From Planctomyces sp. (GTDB taxonomy: Bacteria; Planctomycetota; Planctomycetia; Planctomycetales; Planctomycetaceae), in assembly GCA_016795105.1 (NCBI GenBank), contig JAEUIH010000017.1, positions 46,962-110,961 of the forward strand: DNA of 64,000 bases. The letters are read 5' to 3'. How positions within the stretch are numbered: the first letter of the stretch is position 1; each line of letters begins with the position of its first letter. Positions 36,572 through 45,923 of this stretch are shown piece after piece. Below the pieces are notes generated by a model. The model was not told the origin of the DNA. It made no database searches and saw only the letters and a program-made list of their open reading frames with translations. A program made the translations under genes and the position numbers.

Positions 36572-37804
36572 TCAGCGAGCTGCGGCAACCGTCTGACCGG
36601 TCAGCGAAGACACTGCTCTCCGGATGTTGTCCGCAAGATACTGAATATGTTCATCGGTGTACTTTTCATTCCACGGAAGAACCAATACGTGCTCAAGCGC
36701 ATTCCACGTGCCTTCGAAAAGACCGCGGCTGTAATCCACAGCTTCCGGCCGAGCCAAAGTGAACGGCCAGCGACTATTACCAAACGTGCACTGATCCTTT
36801 ATGACCTGGCAGGCAAACGCAGGCTTCTGAATGTATCGAGGAGCACACAGGATTCCTGAATCCTTCAACGCTGCGCCCAGAGCCACTGTTCCGCCCGGAA
36901 TCACACTTTCGTCAACTCGCAGACAATACTTCCAATAGGTATGCACCGTGTTGGGAGTCAGCGCAGGTGTTGAAATCCCAGGTACACCCGACAATTCGGT
37001 TGTGAGTGCATTGGCAAGACGAGTACGCGAAGCAACGACCCCCTCCAGCTTCTGCAGCTGTGCCAATGCAACTGCCCCCTGAAGCTCACTCATTCGATAA
37101 TTCAAAGCGATGAAATAGTGGTCCGGCTTCGCATCGCCGTAACCCCACGCCTTGTTGATGTAGAGGTACATTCGACGAGCGATTGCTTCGTCATTTGTCA
37201 CAACAATGCCACCTTCTCCGGTGGTAATGTGCTTTCCCTGCTGAAGGCTGAAGCAACCCACACTGCCAATTGTGCCAACATACTGATCACCGTATGTTGA
37301 CAAAAATGCCTGGGCACAGTCTTCGATCACCGGGATGTTCCGACTGCGAGCCAATTCCATGATCGCATGCATTTCGCATGGATTTCCGAACAGGTGAGTC
37401 ACGATGATCGCTTTCGTTCGATCGCTGATGCAGCGTTCAATCGTGCGAGCCGTGACGTTGTATGTATTTGGATCGACGTCAGCAAAAACCGGAATGGCGC
37501 CCTGATACAGGATGGGAGTCAATGCACCCATATCAGTGATTGACGTGGTGATGATTTCATCACCCGGTTCCGGATTGATTGCCGCAATCGCGCAATGGAC
37601 GGCCGCTGTTCCACTGGAACAGGCATATGCAAATTTTGCCCCCAGCATCTTCGCGAATTCAACTTCCAGCTGGCGAACAAAATTCCCTTTCGTGCTCGTC
37701 AATGTTCCCGTGTTCAGGCATTCTCGCAGTGCTTCCAGTTCCTCCGGACCAAAGGTTCGACCCGTGGCATCCTGATCAGAAGGAAGGCTTATTCTCTGAT
37801 TCAT
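36572..37804 (-). CDS. DegT/DnrJ/EryC1 family PLP sugar aminotransferase, WbpE-like
   Basis: PLP enzyme of 410 residues from the ATG at 37804 (AAAGGT upstream). Cofactor residues include SSGTAAVH (63-70), EDCAQAF (161-167) and the Schiff-base Lys191 in FSLQQGKHITTGEGG. It would transfer an amino group from glutamate to a keto sugar nucleotide. With the WbpB-like and WbpD-like genes just downstream, this completes the oxidation, transamination and acetylation steps for a 3-acetamido sugar. An alternative start at 37867 adds 21 residues without similarity. The 5' flank carries an exact tandem 19-bp repeat. Confidence 0.9.
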   Translation of the reverse strand: MNQRISLPSDQDATGRTFGPEELEALRECLNTGTLTSTKGNFVRQLEVEFAKMLGAKFAYACSSGTAAVHCAIAAINPEPGDEIITTSITDMGALTPILYQGAIPVFADVDPNTYNVTARTIERCISDRTKAIIVTHLFGNPCEMHAIMELARSRNIPVIEDCAQAFLSTYGDQYVGTIGSVGCFSLQQGKHITTGEGGIVVTNDEAIARRMYLYINKAWGYGDAKPDHYFIALNYRMSELQGAVALAQLQKLEGVVASRTRLANALTTELSGVPGISTPALTPNTVHTYWKYCLRVDESVIPGGTVALGAALKDSGILCAPRYIQKPAFACQVIKDQCTFGNSRWPFTLARPEAVDYSRGLFEGTWNALEHVLVLPWNEKYTDEHIQYLADNIRRAVSSLTGQTVAAAR

Positions 37805-37895
37805 CGTTTTACCTTTCAAAAACCCTGAGTCCGGAGGTGTCCGGTACGAACGGGAACAATGCAACACAAACGGAAACTAAACACTCACTCACAAC

Positions 37896-37933
37896 TCACA
37901 CGTACACAGTCGAATCACACGTACACAGTCGAA
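37896..37933. repeat. Exact tandem duplication of 19 bp
   Basis: TCACACGTACACAGTCGAA occurs twice head to tail (37896-37914 and 37915-37933). It lies between the deacetylase-GT2 gene stop and the aminotransferase start, both minus strand. Two perfect copies could be a duplicated regulator site or a recent slippage event. Each copy holds the near-palindromic CACGTACAC. Confidence 0.75.
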
Positions 37934-37974
37934 ACAGCGGCGGTTCACTGCAAGTCTTTGCATCAACAGCAGAC

Positions 37975-39810
37975 TCAGCTTCGATCAACTCTTGCAAACC
38001 TCATCAGGTGAGCGAATCGCTGCACAGTTAAACGGCCCAGTAGCTTCAGATGACTCATGATGGTTCGAAGCGTTTTCATCTTGGACACACCAAAGAGTCG
38101 AACGTCCAGCGTCGCCGGGTATTCAACAACCGGTCGGTCATGCAGACTCAACTGACCAGCAAGTTCGGCAGTCCCAAGGAATCCCGACTCCCGCAACGGC
38201 AGATCCAGAACCATTGATCTCCGATAGATACGAAAACAACTTGTCCACGTGGACAGCGTTCGCCCGAGGAGTATGCGATACATCACGGACAATCCCTGCG
38301 ATAAGAACAGTCGCCACCGTGGCACGTTCTTAACTTCACCATCCGGGTGATAAGGAGAGGCCGTGACCATTGCGATCCCTGGCTTCATCAACTGAAGCAT
38401 TCGCGGCAATTCCATCGGGTCGTACGAACAATCACAGTCGATCGAGCAGTTGAGCTCTGATGTGGATGCATTCAGACCGGTCAGAATTGCGGCAGACACA
38501 CCGCGATTCATCTCATGTCGTAAGATTTGTCGTCGACTGTCAGCTCCGAACAGCGCCTTGAGCACTTCGTGTGTGTTATCCCGACTGCAGTCATCCACGA
38601 AGATGCAACGAAGCTCCCAGTTCGGAGCAAGCGCGTGATCAAGGTGCTCCAGAGTTCGAGCAAGATACGGAAGTGATCCCTCTTCGTTATAGCAGGGTAC
38701 GATCAGCGTGATTGGCGTCTGCCCATTGTGCAGGCGTCGAATCGATGTTTCCGGAATCGACGTTGGAACAATGGAGAACGTAGAGGTCCCGGATTCCCGC
38801 TCTATAGACTCGATCTTTACGCGTGAAGCTGCCTCGGACAGATGCGATTCCGCAGCTCGCCCGGTATTACTATTTTCGATTTTCTTTTGCAGCCCATTCA
38901 GAGGACTGTCCGGAAGTGCTGCATGTTCGATCACCGAAGTGAACTTCCACGTACGCAAATACTCAGGCAACAGCCACTGATACTTGTCCAGGTTTCGGTA
39001 GTGCCGCATTCGAGTCAGTCGGCTGGCTACACTCAATCGTGGCTGATCCTGGTCCAATTCCCAAATCTGCAGATACATTACAAATGGAGAATTCTCGGTC
39101 TGAATCCAGCGTGACACGGCCGGACGCATAATCGAGTCCGGCAACTGCCGCTGGTAATTTCCTCCGGCAATCGGAAGCCAGCTGCCCGCAAACGAAAGCG
39201 TTGACGGAGGAATCTCCATCAAAGTCCCGGTCCTGCACTGATGACTGTGTATAATTCGACGATGTGGCTCCTGCCTGAACTCTCTCCGTCGAGGCATCAG
39301 GCTGGAATCATACAGATAGCCGGCTTCCTGAATCTCATCCAGAAATGAAAGTGATCGCTGCCCAAGCCATCCATCAGAAAGGCGAAAGCCGTAGACTGGA
39401 CGGCCTGTAATATCTTCCAGTAGATGGCGTGAACGAGTCAAATCTTCGCTGCGTTCTGATCGTTCAAGTGTCAGCAATGACTGGTGAAGATAACCTCGAC
39501 TCGCGACTTCATGCCCCGCATCAGCAATCCTTCGAACCAGCTCTGGATGCTTCTCGGCAATCCAGCCCAGTATAAAAAACGTTGCTGTCGTCTGAGACTC
39601 ATTCAGCAACTGCAGGGTCTGTTCAATGTTCTTCTCAAGCCGGGAAGTAAAACGGTACCAATGACGTGGATCAATGAACCGATGAAATACACCAACCTGA
39701 AAATAGTCTTCCACGTTGATCGTCAGGATCTGATACGGCTGTCTCGACGTTGCCCCGCTGTTTCGGGTAACAGTACTGAGAGCTTCAGCTGGTGACGGTG
39801 ACAATAACAT
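37975..39810 (-). CDS. Degenerate XrtA-type deacetylase fused to GT2 glycosyltransferase
   Basis: Two-domain protein of 611 residues. The N-terminal part (about 27-300) follows the exosortase-locus (XrtA/PEP-CTERM) polysaccharide deacetylase with its DUF3473 end. Key residues are changed: NVEDYFQV keeps the Asp, but the metal motif reads SRGYLH (Arg105 instead of His), RAPxFS reads RLSDGW, and HPWE reads QIWE (248-251). A linker (about 300-365) leads to a GT2 domain with VPCYNEEGSL (371-380), VDDCSRDN (405-412), a DCDCSYDP block and C-terminal TELAGQL. The GT2 half looks active, like polyprenyl-phosphate sugar transferases. The deacetylase half may only bind glycan. Confidence 0.85.
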   Translation of the reverse strand: MLLSPSPAEALSTVTRNSGATSRQPYQILTINVEDYFQVGVFHRFIDPRHWYRFTSRLEKNIEQTLQLLNESQTTATFFILGWIAEKHPELVRRIADAGHEVASRGYLHQSLLTLERSERSEDLTRSRHLLEDITGRPVYGFRLSDGWLGQRSLSFLDEIQEAGYLYDSSLMPRRREFRQEPHRRIIHSHQCRTGTLMEIPPSTLSFAGSWLPIAGGNYQRQLPDSIMRPAVSRWIQTENSPFVMYLQIWELDQDQPRLSVASRLTRMRHYRNLDKYQWLLPEYLRTWKFTSVIEHAALPDSPLNGLQKKIENSNTGRAAESHLSEAASRVKIESIERESGTSTFSIVPTSIPETSIRRLHNGQTPITLIVPCYNEEGSLPYLARTLEHLDHALAPNWELRCIFVDDCSRDNTHEVLKALFGADSRRQILRHEMNRGVSAAILTGLNASTSELNCSIDCDCSYDPMELPRMLQLMKPGIAMVTASPYHPDGEVKNVPRWRLFLSQGLSVMYRILLGRTLSTWTSCFRIYRRSMVLDLPLRESGFLGTAELAGQLSLHDRPVVEYPATLDVRLFGVSKMKTLRTIMSHLKLLGRLTVQRFAHLMRFARVDRS

Positions 39811-40001
39811 GAGGATTTCAAGTGCCGGAAACGGTCGAAGGATTTCGAGACATAACGTTGAGTTGACGCAACTCTAGTTCTCAAATTCCAACGGTGTTTC
39901 CGGAAATCCTCTTCCGGCAGCAATTTCCAGAAGGTGAAGAACGCACTGCTGAGACGATTCTGACGGTTTTGACTATCGAAGGAAAACCCGAATGCGCGAC
40001 C
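39811..40001. promoter_or_regulatory. Upstream region of the deacetylase-GT2 gene with two dyads
   Basis: 191 bases between two minus-strand genes. AGTTG-ACG-CAACT (39861-39873) and the perfect ten-base palindrome TTTCCGGAAA (39897-39906) lie 51 and 87 bases upstream of the deacetylase-GT2 start. TTCCGG repeats at about 39912-39917. They could be regulator sites, but short dyads arise by chance, so confidence is low. Confidence 0.25.
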
Positions 40002-41006
40002 TCACGCGATCCGGTGATAATTGCGAAACCAGTCTACGAATTTTTCGATACCGACTTCGATCGACGTATCCGGGCGAAAGCCAACGTCTCGCTGCAGAGC
40101 ATCTATATCGGCATAAGTCGCAGGGACATCACCAGGCTGCATCGGCAACATTCTTTTCTCAGCTGTGATCCCGATGCAGCGTTCGAGTGTCTCAATCATA
40201 TGAATCAGTTCAACCGGCTGATTGTTGCCAATGTTGTAGATTCGATATGGGGCCGCCGTCCCGTGGTCGTCGACAGTTGACGGATCCGCTGGCAGTGGTA
40301 TCCGATCATTCACTCGGATCACGCCTTCAACGATATCATCGATATACGTGAAATCTCGCTTCATTCGACCATAGTTAAAGACATCGATCGGGCGGCCATT
40401 CAATATCGCTTCCGTGAACATCCACAATGCCATATCCGGACGACCCCACGGCCCGTATACAGTGAAGAACCGGAGCCCTGTCGTTGGAAGACCAAACAGA
40501 TGGCTGTATGTGTGCGCCATCAATTCGTTGGCTTTCTTTGTGGCCGCATACAGGCTCACTGGATGGTCGACACGGTCCTCAACTCGAAATGGAATACTCC
40601 TGTTTGCGCCATAAACTGAACTGGATGATGCATACACCAGGTGTCCCACCTTGTGGTGTCTGCACATCTCCAGAATATTTGTAAACCCTACAAGGTTCGA
40701 ATCCACATATGCATGGGGGTTTGTCAACGAATACCGAACGCCCGCCTGAGCTGCCAGGTGGATCACGGTATCAAACGTGCCACTCGTAAACAGACGCGAC
40801 ATTCCGTCACGATCTTCGAGCCCAACCTGAGTAAACTGAAAGTTGTCATGTGGAGTCAACTGAGCAAGACGATCTCTCTTCAGCTGAGGGTTGTAGTATT
40901 CGTTCAGATTGTCGATTCCCACAACCTGATCGCCTCTTTCCAGCAGACGAAGGGCTGTGTGAAATCCAATAAATCCGGCCGCGCCGGTCACCAGAATGCG
41001 GGACAT
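40002..41006 (-). CDS. UDP-glucuronate 4-epimerase-like NAD-dependent epimerase
   Basis: Extended short-chain dehydrogenase of 334 residues. NAD fold [13 protein letters not shown] (4-16), the discriminating [15 protein letters not shown] segment (35-50) and the catalytic SSSSVYG plus YAATK (Tyr-x3-Lys) are present. The NEYYNP-LK pattern and [22 protein letters not shown] are typical of UDP-glucuronate 4-epimerases, which make UDP-galacturonate. It precedes the deacetylase-GT2 gene by 191 bases and follows the UDP-glucuronate decarboxylase gene by 47. Both use UDP-glucuronate, whose producing dehydrogenase is not in this window. Confidence 0.88.
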   Translation of the reverse strand: MSRILVTGAAGFIGFHTALRLLERGDQVVGIDNLNEYYNPQLKRDRLAQLTPHDNFQFTQVGLEDRDGMSRLFTSGTFDTVIHLAAQAGVRYSLTNPHAYVDSNLVGFTNILEMCRHHKVGHLVYASSSSVYGANRSIPFRVEDRVDHPVSLYAATKKANELMAHTYSHLFGLPTTGLRFFTVYGPWGRPDMALWMFTEAILNGRPIDVFNYGRMKRDFTYIDDIVEGVIRVNDRIPLPADPSTVDDHGTAAPYRIYNIGNNQPVELIHMIETLERCIGITAEKRMLPMQPGDVPATYADIDALQRDVGFRPDTSIEVGIEKFVDWFRNYHRIA

Positions 41007-41053
41007 ATCAAGTTACTCAGATTTTCCTGGCACAATACTGATTCAGCAGTCGG

Positions 41054-41992
41054 TCAGCGCGACTGCAGTTTCTCCCGATACCACGCAATTGTCTTCGTCA
41101 AACCGTCTGCCAATGCAACCTGAGGTTCCCAGCCAAGCCACGTTCTGGCTCGAGCAATATCCGGACATCGCTTTCGTGGATCATCTTTTGGCAGAGGATG
41201 ATGCACGATCTTTGATGTGCTACCGGTCGCGCCAATGACAGCCTGTGCCAGTTCCAGCATCGTGTTTTCAACCGGGTTCCCGATGTTCACAGGACCGGAA
41301 TGCACATCCTGATCCATCAGCCGCAACATTCCCTCAATCAGGTCATCACAATAACAGAATGATCGAGTCTGAGTTCCATCGCCATAGACAGTGATGTCTT
41401 TTCCTTCGATTGCCTGTGTAATGAAGTTTGAAATCACTCGACCATCGTCCGGCGCCATCCGCGGTCCATAGGTATTGAAAATCCTGATGATCCGAATCTC
41501 CACGCCATGCGCCTCGTGGTAATTCATCATCAGAGATTCCGCAATCCGTTTTCCTTCGTCGTAGCAACTTCTGGGACCAATGGGATTCACGTGCCCCCAG
41601 TAGTCCTCCGTCTGCGGATGAACCAGTGGATCCCCATACACTTCGGATGTTGAAGCATGGAGTACTCGAGCCCCGCATCGTTTTGCGAGGCCCATGATGT
41701 TCACCATACCCACGGTTGACGTCTTGATCGTCTTGATCGGATTGAACTGATATGCCTGTGGAGACGCCGGACATGCCAGATTGAAAATTCGGTCCGCCTC
41801 GACAAACAGCGGATGGACGATGTCGTGCCGGATCAGTTCAAATCTGGGATGTCCGATCAGATGGCGGATGTTCGACTTTGACCCAGTAAAGAAGTTGTCA
41901 ACACAGATGACCTCGTCACCGCGATCGATCAGCCGGTCACAAAGATGGCTTCCAAGAAATCCCGCGCCACCTGTCACCAATACTGTTGCCAT
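41054..41992 (-). CDS. UDP-glucuronate decarboxylase (UDP-xylose synthase)
   Basis: Extended SDR of 312 residues. It has [18 protein letters not shown] (4-21), [11 protein letters not shown], the UXS marker [26 protein letters not shown], catalytic STSEVYGDP and Tyr-x3-Lys in [29 protein letters not shown] completes the family pattern. It converts UDP-glucuronate to UDP-xylose with a tightly bound NAD. The gene starts 12 bases after the gltX stop, so it may be transcribed from the gltX promoter. It provides a pentose donor to the polysaccharide locus downstream. Confidence 0.92.
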   Translation of the reverse strand: MATVLVTGGAGFLGSHLCDRLIDRGDEVICVDNFFTGSKSNIRHLIGHPRFELIRHDIVHPLFVEADRIFNLACPASPQAYQFNPIKTIKTSTVGMVNIMGLAKRCGARVLHASTSEVYGDPLVHPQTEDYWGHVNPIGPRSCYDEGKRIAESLMMNYHEAHGVEIRIIRIFNTYGPRMAPDDGRVISNFITQAIEGKDITVYGDGTQTRSFCYCDDLIEGMLRLMDQDVHSGPVNIGNPVENTMLELAQAVIGATGSTSKIVHHPLPKDDPRKRCPDIARARTWLGWEPQVALADGLTKTIAWYREKLQSR

Positions 41993-42004
41993 TCGAGTGA
42001 TTTC

Positions 42005-43579
42005 CTACCCGCGAGCTGATTCTGCTCGCCCAAGACTTCGATCAATTCGACCCAGAACGCGATCTTTACCCAGTATTTCCAGTGTACAGAACAAATCCGC
42101 TCCCTGTGCCTTTCCTGTTACACACAGACGGATCGCCGGAAAGAGTTCTCCAGCCTTGATCGTTCTTTCTGTTACAAACGCGTGAACCAGATCATGCAAC
42201 ACCGGTGCCTTAAAGTCGTCGCATTCGGAAAATTGCTTCCGAACAGCTCTCATCAGATCAATCGCTGCTTCCGGATTAACCACCCGCTTCTGAAAATTCT
42301 TCTCGTCGTATCTCAGACAGGAATCATCCACAAAGAATTCATCCAGCTGAAAGATATCACCGAAAACTCGCAGTCGATCAGCTGCCAGTTCAATCACCCG
42401 AGCAACATACTGCCGGACATCCTCTGTGTCCCCGTCTATTAGTTTCGCCTCTCTCAAAAAGCTCAGACAGGCTTGAAGCTTGTCTGCTGCCGGCAACTGC
42501 GTCATCCAGTAACTCTGAAAACTAATCAACTTGTCCGGATCGAGTCCCGCAGGACTGCGAATCACTCGATCAAGTGAAAAGCTCTCCACGATCTTCGCGA
42601 GAGACAAAATCTCAGTCTGATCGTCCAGAGACCAGCCAAGTCGTGCCAGAGCATTCAAAACTCCCTCCGGAAGAAATCCGACGCGACGATAGTACTCAAC
42701 CATCACCGGAGAAAGGGAATCAGATTTTGGGTCGAGGCCAATTCGACCGAGTACTGCGTCTCCGAGTTCGAACAACTTTTGAAACTGAGGATTGTTTCGG
42801 TACGCAGCAATCTTTCGTTTCGAGAGCTTTTCTTTGCCTCCCGGTGCTGCAACATATGGGATGTGCGCCCATTCCGGCATCCGATTCCCAAGCGCTTTGT
42901 GCAGCAGAACCTGAATTGGCGTATTTGACAGATGCTCTTCGGCACGAATCACATGCGTGATCCTGAACTCGGCATCATCCACGACCGTTGCAAAATTGTA
43001 CAATGGGGACCCGTCGTTACGCGCTATCACCGGGTCGGGCATCAGGCTGCAGTCCCATTCCACCTGACCCCGAACATGATCAGAAATCACGACCTTCTCG
43101 TCACGCGGAATCAAAAATCGAATCACAAAGGGTTCACCAGCTGACATCTTCGATTTGACTTCATCCGCCGTCAGATTCACTGAAGCCCGACTGCTCACAT
43201 ACTGGCGTTTTTCGCGATCCGCCGCCTCCTTTTGAGCTCTGGTTTCTTCGGCGGGTTCGAAATCTCGATATGCCGTCCCCTCAGAAAGCAATTTCCCAAG
43301 CGCGGCTGCATAAGATGCCGTTCGCTGAGACTGAAAGTACGGAGCATAAGGTCCGCCAACCTCCGGACCCTCATCCCAGTTCAGTCCCAGCCATCGAAAT
43401 GCATTCAGAATTGGCTCCAGTGCCTCTTCCATGTTTCGCTGCTGATCCGTGTCGTCAATTCTCAGCAGGAACTGGCCGCCATGGTGTCGAGCAAACAGCC
43501 AGTTGAAAAGTGCAGTGCGCATGCCACCTATGTGCATGTACCCGGTCGGGCTGGGAGCAAATCGTGTGCGAACGGTCAT
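42005..43579 (-). CDS. gltX: Glutamyl-tRNA synthetase
   Basis: Class I aminoacyl-tRNA synthetase of 524 residues, slightly longer than the usual 470-500. The HIGH-type signature is RFAPSPTGYMHIGG (6-19), and the KMSKS loop reads KEKLSKRK (about 247-254). IDDTDQQRN and the EEHLSNTPIQ region are conserved. The C-terminal anticodon-binding domain has LYDEK-like LRYDEKNFQKRV. It charges tRNA(Glu), possibly also tRNA(Gln) if the organism uses the transamidation route. It is the only core housekeeping gene in this stretch and heads the minus-strand polysaccharide block. Confidence 0.96.
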   Translation of the reverse strand: MTVRTRFAPSPTGYMHIGGMRTALFNWLFARHHGGQFLLRIDDTDQQRNMEEALEPILNAFRWLGLNWDEGPEVGGPYAPYFQSQRTASYAAALGKLLSEGTAYRDFEPAEETRAQKEAADREKRQYVSSRASVNLTADEVKSKMSAGEPFVIRFLIPRDEKVVISDHVRGQVEWDCSLMPDPVIARNDGSPLYNFATVVDDAEFRITHVIRAEEHLSNTPIQVLLHKALGNRMPEWAHIPYVAAPGGKEKLSKRKIAAYRNNPQFQKLFELGDAVLGRIGLDPKSDSLSPVMVEYYRRVGFLPEGVLNALARLGWSLDDQTEILSLAKIVESFSLDRVIRSPAGLDPDKLISFQSYWMTQLPAADKLQACLSFLREAKLIDGDTEDVRQYVARVIELAADRLRVFGDIFQLDEFFVDDSCLRYDEKNFQKRVVNPEAAIDLMRAVRKQFSECDDFKAPVLHDLVHAFVTERTIKAGELFPAIRLCVTGKAQGADLFCTLEILGKDRVLGRIDRSLGRAESARG

Positions 43580-43769
43580 GGAATGACTTTAAAACAGTTT
43601 CTCAATTCGGCTGAAAATCCACTCTGTTGGGGAATCGTATCGCACGAACCACAAACTGCCAGTCACAGGTTCCGCGACCACAAATCCAGCAGTTCACTTC
43701 CCCTCCTCGTTTCAGCTTCCCTATACTGTATAGATGTTGACGATCTTTCCTGAAATGTGAGGTTTGATA
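43580..43769. promoter_or_regulatory. Divergent gltX/VCBS region with perfect 13-bp dyad
   Basis: 190 bases between divergent genes. CTATAC-T-GTATAG at 43721-43733 is a perfect 6-1-6 palindrome containing TATACT, a good -10 box, 37 bases upstream of the VCBS start. No strong -35 is paired with it. It may be a promoter core, an operator or both. Confidence 0.35.
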
Positions 43770-45020
43770 ATGCTTCGTCGCCTGATCTGCCTTGGTTTGT
43801 CGGTATCCCTCGGGTTCTCAGTGTCCTGCTCTGGAAGTCCTCGCCTCCTGGCAGACGATGACACGAACTGGATTCGTATTCGACTTGACGATCGCTTTCG
43901 GTCCGAAGGCGCCGCCGCCGCTGACCTGAATGGAGATGGCACGCCCGACGTCGTTGCAGGTGATGTCTGGTATTCCGCCCCTGCAAAAGGGTCCGCTGAG
44001 CACACAGATGGAACCAAATGGCATTTGAATGAAATTCGAACTCCAGGTGAATTCGTCGCCGGTGTCGGATACAGCAACAGCTTCGCCAATTTCACCTGGG
44101 ATATGGACGCAGATGGATGGCAGGACGTTGTCATTGTTGGATTTCCAGGAGACCCATTCCATTGGTATCGAAATCCCGGAAAGCCGGATGCCGGCCACTG
44201 GGATGCTCACGTGCTGTGGACCAGCGCCTGTAATGAATCGCCTGAATTTGAAGACCTGAACGGAGACAAGATCCCTGAGTTCATCATGGGGTCGCAACCA
44301 GAGTCTCAGATGGGCTTTATCAAAATACCATCGGCTGAAAAGACAAAAGAAATGTTTCCATTTCGGGCTGTCAGCGAAACCGGTGATCCTCATCAAAATG
44401 GAACCTTCAAGTACTATCATGGACTCGGCGCCGGAGACATGAACGGTGATGGTCATCGAGATATCCTCATTTGCCATGGCTGGTGGGAATCCCCGGGTAG
44501 CCTTGAAGCTGAAGGACTCTGGAAATTCCATCCCGTCCGTGTAGAAGCTGAAGGTGGTCCTCAGCCTCTCCCTGGCGGATCAAATCTTTACGCCGACGAC
44601 TTCGATTCCGATGGCGACGCTGACATTTTTGTGAGCTCTGCACATTCGTTCGGAGTCTGGTGGGCGGAAAACACGGGCACAGATACCTGGAAGCTCCACG
44701 AAATCGACAAGTCGTACTCACAGACCCACGCCGTAGAACAAGTCGATATCAACGGCGATGGACAGCTTGATTATGTCACAGGCAAACGCTTCTTCGCACA
44801 CAATGGAGGAGACCCAGGGGCTTACGACCCGGTTGTGATGTACTGGTACGAGGTGATTCGTGAAAAGGGAAAACAGCCTGTCTTTAAGCCTCATCAGATC
44901 GCCGCTGGACTCGGTACCGGCGTTGGCACTCAATTTGTCATCCATGACATGAATGTAGACGGCAAGCCCGACATTGTTCTCTCGAACAAAAAGGGCGTTA
45001 ATGTGCTCATTCAAAAATAG
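43770..45020 (+). CDS. Secreted FG-GAP/VCBS repeat protein
   Basis: Exported protein of 416 residues starting at the ATG at 43770 (GTGAGG upstream), with a signal peptide of about 28 residues ending LLADD. At least five calcium-binding-like beta-propeller repeats carry D-x-D/N-G-D/G-x-x-D motifs: ADLNGDGTPDVVAGD, WDMDADGWQDVVIVG, GDMNGDGHRDILICH, DDFDSDGDADIFVSS and VDINGDGQLDYVTG, with a last one at DMNVDGKPDIVLSN. The fold is a seven-bladed propeller, likely for surface adhesion or ligand binding. No enzyme domain is attached. The PdeM-like gene follows after 12 bases. Confidence 0.88.
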   Translation: MLRRLICLGLSVSLGFSVSCSGSPRLLADDDTNWIRIRLDDRFRSEGAAAADLNGDGTPDVVAGDVWYSAPAKGSAEHTDGTKWHLNEIRTPGEFVAGVGYSNSFANFTWDMDADGWQDVVIVGFPGDPFHWYRNPGKPDAGHWDAHVLWTSACNESPEFEDLNGDKIPEFIMGSQPESQMGFIKIPSAEKTKEMFPFRAVSETGDPHQNGTFKYYHGLGAGDMNGDGHRDILICHGWWESPGSLEAEGLWKFHPVRVEAEGGPQPLPGGSNLYADDFDSDGDADIFVSSAHSFGVWWAENTGTDTWKLHEIDKSYSQTHAVEQVDINGDGQLDYVTGKRFFAHNGGDPGAYDPVVMYWYEVIREKGKQPVFKPHQIAAGLGTGVGTQFVIHDMNVDGKPDIVLSNKKGVNVLIQK

Positions 45021-45032
45021 GCAACACAACAC

Positions 45033-45719
45033 TTGAGTTTCTCTGCCGCTAAGCCCACCAGTACGCAAGTCGAGCTCGCGGGAGCAGTCTTCACACTGCT
45101 CCCGCAGCACGCAGTCTGGTGGCCGGAAAAGAAATCCGTCTTTGTTGCTGATACTCATTTTGGAAAAGAAGCAACCTTTCGAAGTGCTTCGATCCCCGTT
45201 CCTGACCAAACTCTTCAGCAGCTTCAACGACTGAACGATGTCCTGAATCTGACTCAGGCCTCCCGACTCATCATCCTCGGCGACCTCCTGCACTCCCGGC
45301 GCGGACGCTGCGAATTAACATTTGAGCGGATCTCTATGTGGAGACAGCTTCAAGCGAACCTCGATGTTGTAGTCGTTCGAGGCAATCATGATCGCCACGC
45401 TGGTTCTCCACCTGCCGACTGGCACTTCCGCTGCGTCGAGCCCCCTTTCCCGGATGGTGGACTCTCCCTGTTCCATGAACCTCCCTCTGAAACAGATAAC
45501 GCACTCCAACCTCGCTCGGGATTAGCAGGACATCTGCATCCCGCGATTCGCCTGAAGGGCCCTGCGAGAGATTCTGTTCGGCTTCCTTGCTTCCTGTTAC
45601 GACGAGGAGTCCTGATTCTTCCGGCATTCAGCCCATTCGTGGATCACAAGATCCAGCAACTGGAACAGGGCGATCGCGTATTCGCTATCGCTGAAGATGC
45701 AGTCATTCAGGTCTCATAG
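45033..45719 (+). CDS. PdeM-like metallophosphoesterase
   Basis: Calcineurin-like phosphoesterase of 228 residues. The five metal motifs are seen: VADTHFGK (Asp-x-His), GDLLHSRRG, RGNHDRH, a late H in FHEPP, and GHLHPAI. The order and the SRRG segment match the ligase-associated DNA damage response endonuclease PdeM. Its usual partners, an ATP-dependent DNA ligase and a Lhr-type helicase, are not in the window. The start is taken as TTG at 45033 and is uncertain. The gene lies 12 bases after the VCBS gene, but a shared function is not evident. Confidence 0.8.
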   Translation: MSFSAAKPTSTQVELAGAVFTLLPQHAVWWPEKKSVFVADTHFGKEATFRSASIPVPDQTLQQLQRLNDVLNLTQASRLIILGDLLHSRRGRCELTFERISMWRQLQANLDVVVVRGNHDRHAGSPPADWHFRCVEPPFPDGGLSLFHEPPSETDNALQPRSGLAGHLHPAIRLKGPARDSVRLPCFLLRRGVLILPAFSPFVDHKIQQLEQGDRVFAIAEDAVIQVS

Positions 45720-45923
45720 CGGGAAACTCTACCCCGCAGCGGCGAGGAAAATCTGCAGAATTCGCCCGTTGATACAACCGTCACACCCCGCAAACTGCCG
45801 GAACATGAGCATGCCTCCGCTTCTGAATCTGCGACTCGCAGATTTTGCCTGAACCATACCGACAGCCGTCGTCGATAAAGCTTCACGAGGCTCACTGTTC
45901 TTCGTGATCAGGATACTTTCACA

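Noticed and set aside
45719..45737. GCGGG / CCCGC hairpin just after the PdeM-like stop
   Set aside because: Only five pairs with a nine-base loop and no T-run.
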